Shown one piece after another: positions 33,420-43,379 of a stretch of DNA of 64,000 bases (within the stretch, counting starts at the first letter, position 1; every line of letters begins with the position of its first letter). The notes beneath the pieces are model-generated. The model did not search any database. It had not been told where the DNA came from and worked only from the letters and a program-made list of their open reading frames with translations. A program made the position numbers and the translations under genes. The stretch comes from Varanus komodoensis (Eukaryota; Chordata; Lepidosauria; Squamata; Varanidae): positions 2,527,172 through 2,591,171 of the forward strand of contig NW_025336416.1 in assembly GCF_004798865.1 (NCBI RefSeq), in the 5' to 3' direction.

Positions 33420-34840
33420 TTGACTTCTCCTTTGTGACCAGCTCTGTGATTGCACAGCAGCAAGTGGAAACTGGTTGGAGCAGGAGAGTGGAGCTGGGTA
33501 TCAGGTCCTCAGGGACAGCCAGGGTGTTTGTCCAGGCTCAACCATCTCTGGCAACTCGGAACTGGAAGTTCTGTGCCCCTCTTGGTGGAAACTCTTTCCT
33601 AAAAGGTGAAGGTGGCCCATCTTCAACCTGCCTGGCCTGCTCATCTGCTGGCTTCATTTGGGAGGGACTGGGTCATTGCTGTGCCCTCAGAAGTGGGCCT
33701 CTTTCACAGTCTGCCCCATTGGGCTGCCTACAAGGCTCCTCTTCCTTCCCGGCTCATTCTCTTTCTCATGGTACCTGCCCTGGTTGTTCCCTTCTTGCCT
33801 CTCCCTGCTGCATCTGTCTCTCACGCACATCCTCCAAGCACCTGTCCTCTGTCTCGCCTCCTCAGCATGCTCCCAGCATTTCGATGGCCTTGCACCAAGC
33901 AACGTTCCTGCCTCTGCTCCACGTCTACCCAGCAGTTGATCGGCATCCTGAGGTAGCCAGTGGGCCTCCAAAGTACATCTCCTTCAAGCATGTGGTGCCC
34001 GCATTTGCTGCCAGAGCCTGCAGCCATTCCCAGAACGGCTTGTCATCCTGTCCCAGAACCTGCTAGAGCCAACCGTTTCTCAGGTGACAAGTGGTAACAA
34101 GTGTCACTCGCAATGTAATAATGTCATGTTTGGCAGTGTGCTACAAGGCGATGCACAGGCCTGCCTTGAATTAATGCAGATCACTGAGCGAGGGAAGAGT
34201 TTCCCTGCTCTCTTTTAATTGTTCATGCCGGGACTCTCCAAAGAAGGTCAGAGCTCCAGCTACTTGGGCTTTGCCCAGATTAGACACAAAACGCCTGCTA
34301 ATTTGCTAGGTGCTAATTGCAACAGTTTGCATCGTAACCAGGAAGAGAATATCTAGAGGGAGAGCAGATCATGGCAGGCTGCCTCGTTCTGCCACACCAC
34401 AAGGACCTTTATGGTGTGATGCCTTATGACCCATATGAGGAATTTTTTCTCATCTAATCTAGAACATTTGTTGCCAATGCTCTCCTTCACATGGGCAACC
34501 AATGTGGGATTTGGGGGGCCTTTAACAAGAGGTGTGCCGAGCATGCCTGTACACTCTGTTCTTGGCAAAGTGGGGAATACACATTGCTCAAAATGGGAAA
34601 TGAGTTCCGCTGCTCATTCACAGCCCAAAAACAGGAACTTTATTGTTGCCGCTTTTCGTTTTTAGCTGGTGAAAATGGTTGCAGAAGCAGAAATGGATGA
34701 AGTTTGCAGGAGAAGAAAGGAAATTCAGTAGGAGCTGAAATACATCTAATTCAGAGGAAAGGGAACCCAGAGCACTTGTTTGTTGGTTGCAAAAATTAGA
34801 AAATGCTGTGGTCAGCATAGTTCCGGAATACATGAATGGG
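33420..34840. other. unique sequence, possible conserved block at 34080-34330
   Basis: A 210-codon frame (33434-34066) overlaps others on both strands in GC-rich DNA and has no known domain. At 34080-34330 a repeat-free block carries CTAATTTGCTAGGTGCTAAT and TTGAATTAATGCAGATCAC, homeodomain-like words, and might be regulatory. Confidence 0.35.
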
Positions 34841-34844
34841 GTGA

Positions 34845-35110
34845 TGGTGTTTTGCCACTCTGTGCCCGTCCAAAGGATGAAGCTGAAGCTGTCATACACT
34901 GGGCACATCATGAGAAGGCAAGGCTGGCAGAAGCAGACAAGCATGCTAGGGGAAGCTGAAGGCAGAAGAGGAGGAGCACCCACTCTGAGATGGAGTGACT
35001 CTGTCAGGGAAGACAGGCTTCTGTCTTGGCTTTCCAACAGCTGAGCAGGGCATTTTGGAGACTGTGTATTCAGAGGGTTGCCGCAAATTACTTGACAGCC
35101 TCTAAGAACA
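34845..35110 (+). mobile_element. RTE-like LINE 3' fragment (not BovB)
   Basis: Codes for KLKLSYTGHIMRRQGWQKQT with a following basic GRRGGAPTLRWSDSV block, the C-terminal RTE pattern. It ends GAGGGTTGCCGCAAATTACT followed by TGACAGCC, the family's 3' end. The DNA-level end differs from BovB and matches 4.3 and 25.5 kb. Confidence 0.68.
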
Positions 35111-35114
35111 AATC

Positions 35115-37490
35115 CAAGAAAGTTGGCTAGGTCCTTACTGCGGATCCTGGAGCCACCACAAATTTGATTAAGCAGACTTTTCCCCAGACAACCTCCTCTT
35201 CAAAGCAGGGCTGGGCAATTTTGGAAGGGATTTTCCAAGGGTCATATTCTATGCTGTGCTTCATTCACAATAACTTCATTGTGCCAGTGAATTCCAGTGG
35301 CAAACTACTATGAAGTCTTGAGACAGGTAAATGTAGCTCAGAAGCAAGGCCACCTCAGAGAACAGGGTGCGTGTGCATCCCATAACTGGTTTATGGCCAT
35401 CCCTGACTTAGCATTTCCAATTAAATGCAGATATTTTGATTCAGCTGGAGACTTTCCAGGAGTCATTTCCTGATGCTTCAGGCTTCCTGTGAAACTATTT
35501 CTACTCTCTGAGGCTCAGAATGAAGAACTCGCAAATAGGTCACAGTCACTTTTCACATAGACATCAGTGGAAGCAACTGAATTCTCCTGGGATGAGGAGG
35601 AAAGTAGATGAGAAAGATAAGGAACTCTGCAGCAGCGAGTCCCTTGCTCTCTGCCTCCCATTTGGGAGACTTCTGAATGTCCTACGGACAAAGAAGTTTC
35701 CTTAAACTGAATTAGATCATTGGTCCATTTAATTCAGTAGCTAAAGGAGAGGAGAAAGCCCACTTGTGTGAAGCTTATGGTCACTTCAAGGTCCATGAAT
35801 ACTTGGAAGAAATGCATTTTCTTCTCAGGGCTGATTCTGGATGCTGCCAGAGCTGGAAAGGCCCTGGTGATCACCAGCAGCCAACAGAAGCTGGAGCGGA
35901 GCAGGGCAGCTGCATCTGACTTCCCTGTAGATCTCCCACAATGTCCCAGAGCACTGCAGTGTCAGCAGCATTGTGGGAAGTCAACATGCAACTCAAGCCA
36001 GGGTTTTTGATGTACCCACAATGCAGCACGCCCTGCAGGAGCAGGCAGTGGAGGAAAGGTCGGCCAGTCGGTTTCAATGCATTTGTGTTTCAGAAAGCAA
36101 AGGCATGTCTTCTTTTGTATCCAAGCAGCCCTGCTCCTTCAGATACAAAACCGAATGCACCTTTGAAAAGCTGACCTACATTTGTGAAGGAGAAAACGGG
36201 AGGGAAATCTAGAATGGCATATACTAAGGAACACGAGCTGTTGCAGTCACCGCAATATTGATGCCAAAGCATTAGCTTTGATAACAAGCTGTTTTCATCT
36301 ATTCCAAACCCTTTTCTCCCATCCCCCTTCTCCATCCTGTTTTAAAAGTCAAAGAATAAAGGCAGAAATTTTGAGGCTTGACTTATTAAAAGCTCTTAAC
36401 TTCCTTTCCCCCCACCCCAGCATTTCAGGAAAACTCATTCAGAGGTAGGAGTCTATCACCAGAGAATGAGAATTACAGTAGACTTAATCGATTCTGATAT
36501 AATCAGATTTCTTTTTTAGTTCTCTCCTTTTTTTTCTCTAATCCAGCCAGGCTTCTATTAAAAACCTGGCAGCGTAAGGTGTATTGTGGTGAATGCAATG
36601 GCAAATGAGAAACTTTATCTATGAACCTCCTTTTGTCTACAAACCTCTGAAGAGAATCGGAGGTCACTGGTGATGGCAAGGAAAAAAAAACCAGAATATT
36701 TTCCATTTCCCCAGTTTGTCCAATATCGGAATTGTGAATGTGAAGAACTAGTCAATCTGAGTGTGTGTGTGTGCGTGCGCACACGCGCTTAACTTAAGCT
36801 GCTGCTTGCAAACCATTACTTATACATGCACAAGTGGAAAAATAAATGGTTTTCCGAGCATAACAGACAGTCTGACAGATTTATATTAGATGGCGAGATG
36901 AAGCTGACTCCACAGATACTGGTTAAGAGCAACCCAGAATGTCAGCAAACCAACATATCTCTTTCCACAGGGCAAATTCTGTATATTGCAAACACACATA
37001 CATTATCTCTAAACACAAATAGTATGTTCAATTTGTTGGGGCAGATTCCGACTTCGATTCCATCTCATTTTCCGAAACGGTACCCAAGCGAGAGAGCGTG
37101 AGGAGCTGCACCCTGGCGTACAGAGCCCCGCATGTCCTCAACGATTCATTCCTTCCTTCATTCAGAGAATGTTGTTCCCACTGCTCTGCCAAAAAGCCAC
37201 CCAGAGTTGTGTATGTGCAGGTGGTAAAACAAACTGTCCCTGCCCGCAGACTGGCAGTATGACAGACCAGGAAAAAGGAATGCAAAGGGAAGAGGAAAGG
37301 GGAAGAGGGCAATTCCCGGCCCGCTAGCTGCTGGCCTCTGGCTGCCGAGCATGGAAGAGAAGATACGATTTTGCATCTCCCTTCACCCTCCCACGCCCAG
37401 CCACCAGGGAAACTCTCATCAGTGGCCGCAACAGTAGACAGCACCCGCTTCTGTCTATTTCTCCCCACATTCCCTGGAAAGCAAATTGTC
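35115..37490. other. mostly unique sequence, no gene recognised
   Basis: Holds a small perfect-stem inverted repeat near 35935-35980 (TCCCACAATG mirrored by CATTGTGGGA) and a GT/GC microsatellite. The rest, including AT-rich DNA at 36350-37080, shows no exon. Confidence 0.4.
36761..36787. repeat. alternating GT/GC purine-pyrimidine run
   Basis: GTGTGTGTGTGTGCGTGCGC followed by ACACGCGC. Strictly alternating and partly self-complementary, with CpG, the composition that favours left-handed DNA. Confidence 0.85.
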
Positions 37491-37511
37491 TGGGCAAGCC
37501 CAGAGCTCTAA

Positions 37512-37905
37512 TCTGAAGGATCAGATACCTGAAGGAGCGCCTCTTCCCTTACCTGCCCTCACGCCCCTTGAGATCTGCCGGAGAGGCTCTGCTCCGGGAG
37601 CCTCTTTAAAGGAGATAAAAAGAACTAGTACCCAGAGCAGGGCCTTCTCTGTGGTGGCGCCCAGGTTGTGGAATGCGCGCCCTGCAGCGGTGCACCTGGC
37701 GCCGAGTTTATATTCTTTTCGGCACTAGGTGAAAACCTTTTTATTTAATTGCTATTTCAAAAATTAATATTTTATCGTTAACAGTCACTTTTTTGTTTTT
37801 ATAGAATTTTATGGAATTTGTTATTGTTTTATTGTTTTAATTGTACGTTTGTGAGCCGTCCCGAGATGCCGAGGCATGTGGTGATGGCATATGAATGTTT
37901 TAAAT
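37512..37905 (+). mobile_element. L2-like LINE, 3' end only
   Basis: Begins in the ORF C-terminus (translated pieces CRRGSAPGASLKEIKRTSTQ, SRAFSVVAPRLWNARP, HLAPSLYSF), followed by AAAACCTTTTTATTTAATT, the AT-rich UTR, the decayed terminal hairpin GTCCCGAGATGCCGAGG and an AAAT/AAT tail to about 37925. More diverged than the 8.3 kb copy, so older. Same family as the 18 kb element. Confidence 0.87.
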
Positions 37906-37929
37906 AAATAAATAATAATAAATAATCTA

Positions 37930-39065
37930 GTGGAGGAACCCCTCTCACCCTTTCCCACCCTTCCTGGGTTGTTCCAGCAGTAGATAAGAGAAGGAGGAGG
38001 CTGTGAAGTTGCCACTCTTCTCACCAAAGGCAGCACCTCCGGGTGGTCTTCAGCAGGGCTGGGGAAATGGTCCCTCTTCCTTTCTCATCTTCCTCTGAAC
38101 AGCCTGCTGGAACAGCTGCTGGATGGCAATTCATGTACAGGAAATCCAGAACATGATTTCTTCAGTGCAAAATAACATATTATCTAAGAGCGAAGAGAAA
38201 CTTCCAGTCCAGGATAGGCACAGAAATCAACCTAGTTGGAAAGAAATTGATTTAGAAATTGGCCCTCTGGTTCCAAGTAAACCCGCATTTCTACAATGAA
38301 TTCCATTTCCTGTGTTCAAGAGTGAAACTTGCAAGCTTTTTGCCCAGCCATCTTCCCCATCTGCTCACCTCCCCTTAGGAAGGAAAAGTGCTGCCAATGA
38401 CAGCAAAAGCCGTCACGTCCATCAGGGGATGTGCTGGACTTGTGGCTCACCACAGTTGGGAACAAAATGCTGATGTAAAGATACCGCTGGTCCAATCCAG
38501 CAAAGGAATTCACATGCGCTTGTCATGTGCCATCCCCAGAATTCCTCCATATGTGACTGGACTGCCGAAAGCAGCCAATCCCACACGGCCAGCTCCCACA
38601 GGGCTCTGGTGCAATCTGTAGAAAGGAGCTAACATAGGCCAGGTTGCTTCCGACACTGACCTCTCCACTGGGAGATGGTGGCATTGGAATAGGAGAGCTC
38701 CACTGGCTGTCCCTGGATCTCTTCTAACCAAAGAACTGGGCAACTGAATGCCAGAAGCAAATGAATGTAACTAAAAACGGGGGTGTATAGGAATGCAGGT
38801 GATGTTCTGCACTGAAATAGGGAAACTCTTCTGAGGACAGCTGGATTTCAGCTTTTTTGGACAAGGATTTTCCAATCTATTTCTCTTTCTGGCTCCCGGG
38901 GGCTCCTTCTTGGGACATGCAGAGCCAAAAATGAAGGATTGCAGACTACTCCATCCTCATGCCATCTTGGGATGCTGGAGTTGGCTTTTGCCCCCTCCCC
39001 TGTCTGCCCCCCACACCTCCCTTTAATGACAGCTTGCCTGATGAAGAGATCTTGAAATCTTGCAC
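37930..39065. other. unique sequence, no gene recognised
   Basis: No exon or transposon recognised between the L2 tail and the BovB insertion. Confidence 0.4.
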
Positions 39066-39083
39066 ATTGTTGTGTGATACTTT

Positions 39084-39526
39084 GTTGTTGTTTAGTCACA
39101 AAATCATGCCCAACCCATCGTGACCCCATGGACAACATTCCTCCAGGCCTTCCTGTCCTCCACCATCCCTTGGAGTCCACTCAAGCTCTCACCAACTGCT
39201 TCAGTGACTCCATTCAGCCACCTCATCCTCTGCCGCCCCCTTCTTCTTTTGCCATCTATTGTTCCCAGCATTAGGCTCTTCTCCAAGGAGTCCTTCCTTC
39301 TTATTAGGCGGGCAAAGCATTTTAGTTTCATCTTGAGTACCTGGCCTTCTAAAGAGCAGTCAGGGTTGATCTCCTCTAGGACTGACCGGTTTGATCGCCT
39401 TGCGGTCCAAGGGACTCGCAGGAGTCTCCTCCAGCACCACAATTCAAAGGCCTCAGTCCTTTGGCGCTCAGCCGTCCTTATGGTCCAGCTTTCACATCCA
39501 TACATTGCAACTGGGAAAACCACAGC
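39084..39526 (-). mobile_element. BovB LINE C-terminal and 3' fragment
   Basis: The minus strand encodes VFPVAMYGCESWTIRTAERQ, AFELWCWRRLLRVPWTARRS, CFARLIRRKDSLEKSLMLGT and DGKRRRGRQRMRWLNGVTEA, the BovB ORF C-terminus in one 139-codon frame, then the 3' end GTGACTAAACAACAACAA-like. The longest BovB piece here. Flanking words TTGTGTGATACTTT (39070-39083) and TTGTGTGATCCTTA (39527-39540) agree at 12 of 14 positions and look like a target duplication. The right-hand one could partly be element sequence. Confidence 0.95.
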
Positions 39527-39587
39527 TTGTGTGATCCTTACACTGGCCTAACCTAGATTTTAGATTTCTCATTGTTTTTCTTACACT

Positions 39588-39815
39588 GCATTAATATCTC
39601 ACATTGTTTCCTTTTGCAACGTTGCCAAGGCAGCTTACACAGACCTCCTCTAATCCATGTTACCATCTCAACAACCCCGTGAGGTAGATCAGGCTGAGAG
39701 CAAGTGATTGACCCAAAGTCTCCTAGTGAGCTTCATGGCTGAATGGGAACTAGAATCTGGATCTCCCAGGTTGCCAGTCCAGCGCTCTAACCACTAGGTA
39801 ACACTGGCTCTCAAG
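39588..39815 (-). mobile_element. MIR-like SINE, reverse orientation
   Basis: CATTAATATCTCACATTG-like tail, GGCAGCTTACACAGACCTCC, CTCAACAACCCCGTGAGGTA, CCCAAAGTCTCCTAGTGAGC, TTCATGGCTGAATGGGAACT, head CGCTCTAACCACTAGGTAAC and ACTGGCTCTC. Complete from tail to head. Confidence 0.9.
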
Positions 39816-39829
39816 CAGCATCTTTCCAG

Positions 39830-40200
39830 ATCTTTGGATAAATTTCTAAGGCAGCAGTACATTTATGGACAAAGTAGTTGATTGATTTGAAGCAAATTAG
39901 AGTTACAGATTTTAAAAGAAGCAAAAATACTTGCATTAAAATTGAGCTGTGTTTATATAATCATGTTTCATTCATCATTTGATTTTTTAGAAAAATAATT
40001 ACTGTGTATGTGAAAACCTGCCTCCTCCCTGTCCACTCAGCACTGCTGACCAATGCAAAATGTGAATTGTTCAAGCAATTTACAGCAATCAATGCTTAAT
40101 GGAGATATACCGCCTCAACCCATCTATTAATTTATAATTTTGCTACATCCAGTGCCAGGAGCAAAATCTCTCCCCTTCTCTGATGGCTTTAACTGTCTAG
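39830..40200. other. repeat-free AT-rich block, candidate regulatory DNA
   Basis: Low-GC unique DNA with AAATTAG, TCATTTGATTTTTTAG, ATAATTACTGTG, TGCTTAATGG and CTATTAATTTATAATTTTG words. These resemble homeodomain sites often seen in conserved enhancers. Not testable here. Confidence 0.25.
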
Positions 40201-40274
40201 GGTTCTCTCGGCTACTTACTCTCATAACGACAATTCAAAATGCAACCAAAAGGAAGGTCCAGGCTTAGGCTGTG

Positions 40275-40466
40275 ATCTTCTACCAAAGAGCCTGGGGGCG
40301 GCCTGCGTAAGGCTGCCTTGGTAGCCAGAGCAGAGCCCCCTGGAAGTCTGCAAGGCATCTCACGAAATCACGCAGGATCTTTGGACACGCACATGGTAGG
40401 CGTGTCATGAGCAGAGCGGGTCAGACTAGATGGCCCAGGTGGTCCTTTCTCACTCGCTGTGTTTCT
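40275..40466 (+). mobile_element. CR1 LINE 3' UTR fragment
   Basis: It ends GGGTCAGACTAGATGGCCCA, GGTGGTCCTTTCTCACTCGC, TGTGTTTCT. This is the forward version of the wording seen reversed at 22143, 31003 and 46288. The start is unclear. Confidence 0.7.
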
Positions 40467-40514
40467 TTTTTTCAACAACATGCCTATTTGGCCTATTGAA
40501 TTGCGCCATCACAA

Positions 40515-40636
40515 TTGAGAACATCTCAGGAGACAAAGAGGAGGAGGAGAATTATGTAAGCCGCTTTGAGTTTGTTGTAAGGAAAAAAGCAGAATATAAA
40601 TCTGATAAATAAATAAACAAGCAAACAAACAAACAG
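40515..40636 (+). mobile_element. MIR-like SINE or L2-type 3' tail fragment
   Basis: GAGGAGGAGAATTATGTAAG, CCGCTTTGAGTTTGTTG, AGCAGAATATAAATCTGATA, then AAAT and CAAA repeats. The head is missing. Confidence 0.6.
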
Positions 40637-40799
40637 GCCAATGTCTTCAAAACTGAGTTTGGCCTTGGGCTGAAAGAAATGCCTCACCCCTCTTCTGGGG
40701 GCATGGAAACCCTCTCTGTGGAAGAGGAAGAGGAGGAGGAAGAGTTTTTCATGCCATGCCATCTTAGGATGGGGAACCATTTTGGCCCTGAAGAGTGTA

Positions 40800-40801
<2 letters not shown>

Positions 40802-40841
<40 letters not shown>

Positions 40842-40861
40842 CATACACACACACACACACA
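40802..40861. repeat. compound (CT)n(AC)n microsatellite
   Basis: About 18 CT units to 40838, a short ATACAT bridge and about nine AC units. The pyrimidine strand gives a poly-Leu/Ser chance frame. Confidence 0.95.
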
Positions 40862-43250
40862 GAGCTGATGCAGCCAAAAAGATGGCAACACCTGGCTCAG
40901 TGCAGCACCCCCTGCCCGAGCTGCTGTTTCCATCCTGTGTAGCAGCTCAGGAGCACTGCCTTTTCCCCCGTTGTTCAGCTGATGGCAGTGAATAAATTAA
41001 AGTGAAAGAAATGAAACAAACCACCCAGAGAGCTTGAGCCGCAAAGAAACGTAATGAATGAAATGAAATGAAAATGCTGTGGTGTTCTCTAGGGTTAGGC
41101 AAGGCGGACGGGAGAGCAGCCCTGAGTGCAAAGCAGGTTGCCCACTGATTCCGTGTCTACCGCTGGAGCAAAGGTCTGGCTGCACACCTTCCGGTGCCGT
41201 GGCTTGGTCAGCTTGGGGGTCTCCCCAGTCTTCTCCAGGTGGGTGGCACCATCCCAAACACCTCTGTGAGCTGTGCTGAGGGGCTGCAGAGTGGAAAGGA
41301 AGCGCCGGCCCAAGGGTGCCTTCACCCAACCTTTTGGAAGAACGTTGCGAGGGGGAGAAAACCAGCACGGCCCCATCCATGGCCCAGTGACTGTGTAGCT
41401 ACTCTTTTGCCCCTCTTGTCTTCTCATCTTAAACTACTTCTACTAAGTTGGGAGACTGGGCACGGACGATCCTCTCTTATATTGCTTAGAAAACATTAGT
41501 CACTTTATAAATGTCAAGTAATAAATAAAGCCCATGTCATGTGGATTTCAATGTGCCACATTTCTGGGACACTTGAACATCAACATAACATTACAATTAT
41601 TATTATTTTTCCTGTTCCACATGTAAGTGTGAGACATATTGAAGACCGAATGGTCAGAATAAGCAAGGTGGAAACTCAGCTTCTCAGTGGTTGGTGCATT
41701 TCTCTCATCTTTTAGCTAAAATGCAATCATGACAAGATGTCATTCCAGTAAAAATACGAGCATATGTACAAAATTGATTTAGTAGGTGCTGAAGGAACAT
41801 TAATCCAACTCAAATTTTCACTGTGAAGACGTAACCCAATAAATTTCAGCCACTCTCTAACATCAGGGTTGATTTCACACATTCTGTGGCTTTCCTCCTA
41901 TCTTGTAAAAATAACATTACTAATTTGGAGATCATATTCACATCTTCAGAAGAGTCATTTCCAGAAATACTGAAAACTTCTGGCCATTTCCATGTGAGAA
42001 AATAATAACCGTTAATAGGGCTGTGAATGGGAATTGATTAATCAGTCTGATTAATAAACTGAAAAAGGAGAACTTTTAGCTAAGCACCCTTTGGCTTCCT
42101 GAGCTCACTCTCAGCAGAGCCCCTTCCACACGCCCCTCTCAGCCAGCATGGAAAAGGCTGCATTTGCTGCCCCCACATGGTCACAGAGTGGGGAGAGAGG
42201 GGCACGCCAGGGGGACCCAGACAGGAAGAATCTGGGGTCATGGATTCAAGCCAGTTCCTACCAGTGTCTTGGCCTCCTTCGCTCCCTCTGCTAATGCCTT
42301 ATTGAGACAGCCGAAAGCAGCAATCGAGATAAAATACCCAGTCTCAGTTGTGGAGGCAACTCAGATCATGGTTACAGAGCCTCGTACCAGCAGAGGCTGT
42401 ACATATACCTCGGAGATTACAGGCTCCCTGATTAATTACAAAGCTATCCCCGATTAATGGGGTTGTGCTTTTTTATTGTTTTTAATGCAAGTACCAGTTG
42501 AAGCGACCAACAAAGGAGCCCTCTCAGAAAAGGCGTTCTGTTTCAGCCTTACAGAAGAGCAAATATTTCTAGTTCATTTAGAGCATGATGAAATGGCCCC
42601 TAAGCCCAGTTGGAGTGTGCATGAGAGAATCCCAATTCTCACTGGCAACATCAGAAAGAAAGTTCCCACCGTGGAACAGGGAATCTGTGCCCTGCTCACG
42701 TCCCTCCACTTTGCAGCCAGTGAGGAGGGAACGGTGTTGGCCGCCTCTCCAAGGTTGGGGAATCAACCTCAGAGAGGAGGTAGTGGGGATGCCAAGGGGC
42801 AGAGAGGGGCGGAGAGTGGAGGGAGATGCCCAAATGCAATGCATCCTGGTAGCATCCCAGCGTCCTTCCCTCCTCGTAAATGCCTCCACCATCTAGCTCC
42901 ACAGCAGAGTGGGAGGGGCAGGGAGGCAGAGATTGCCTCTGGCACTGCTCCCGCTCTGGGCTGGGTAAGTCACCAACTTCAAAGGTTTACGCTCATCAAG
43001 GGGGCAATGGACAGCCTTCCATGCTTAACTGTGTCCAGTTTCCTCCACTGCATCTTCCGCCTGACCAGGCAGACATCATGAATTCAACATCCTCTTTTAA
43101 GTGTCACCACCACCAGCCATTCCAGCAAGCTGTGCAGGGGAATCCCATAATCCAGAGGAAGAAGAGGAGAAGCAGGGCTGTTCCACCAACCCCGAGAAAG
43201 CTTTACTTCCCTCCCTCTTCCCTCTAAATTCTTTTTTCTTTGTTTCCGTG
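40862..43250. other. mostly unique sequence, possible conserved block at 41540-42000
   Basis: No exon. 41540-42000 is AT-rich, repeat-free DNA with TGCAATCATGACAAGATGTC and ATTAATCCAACTC words. At 42005-42470 the two ends both carry GATTAATnnGG-like words, which might mark a small transposon. A 201-codon frame (42476-43081) shows no domain. Confidence 0.35.
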
Positions 43251-43252
43251 TC

Positions 43253-43370
43253 CTTTTAGACTGTAAGCCTGCAGGAAAGGACTGTTTTGTATTACTGATT
43301 ACATGTAAGCTTCTCTTACATATAAGCTTTTTTTACTAGAAGCAGGATAAAACTGCATTGACTAAACAAA
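43253..43370 (+). repeat. possible LINE/SINE 3'-tail fragment
   Basis: TTTTAGACTGTAAGCCTGCA followed by GGAAAGGACTGTTTTGTATT resembles the AGATTGTAAGCCnnnGGGCA end found in vertebrate L2/CR1-type tails. A shorter relative (TTAGATTGCAAGCTTTTGAG) is at 48467. Confidence 0.4.
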
Positions 43371-43379
43371 CACAATAAA

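Noticed and set aside
33434-34066. 210-codon frame as a host exon
   Set aside because: Overlaps long frames on both strands in GC-rich DNA, no recognisable domain, no splice context that convinces.
35190-35240. hAT end near GGGCTGGGCAATTTTGG
   Set aside because: One short word only. No matching opposite end or target duplication found.
42476-43081. 201-codon frame as a gene
   Set aside because: No family resemblance. Equal-length frames overlap on the opposite strand.
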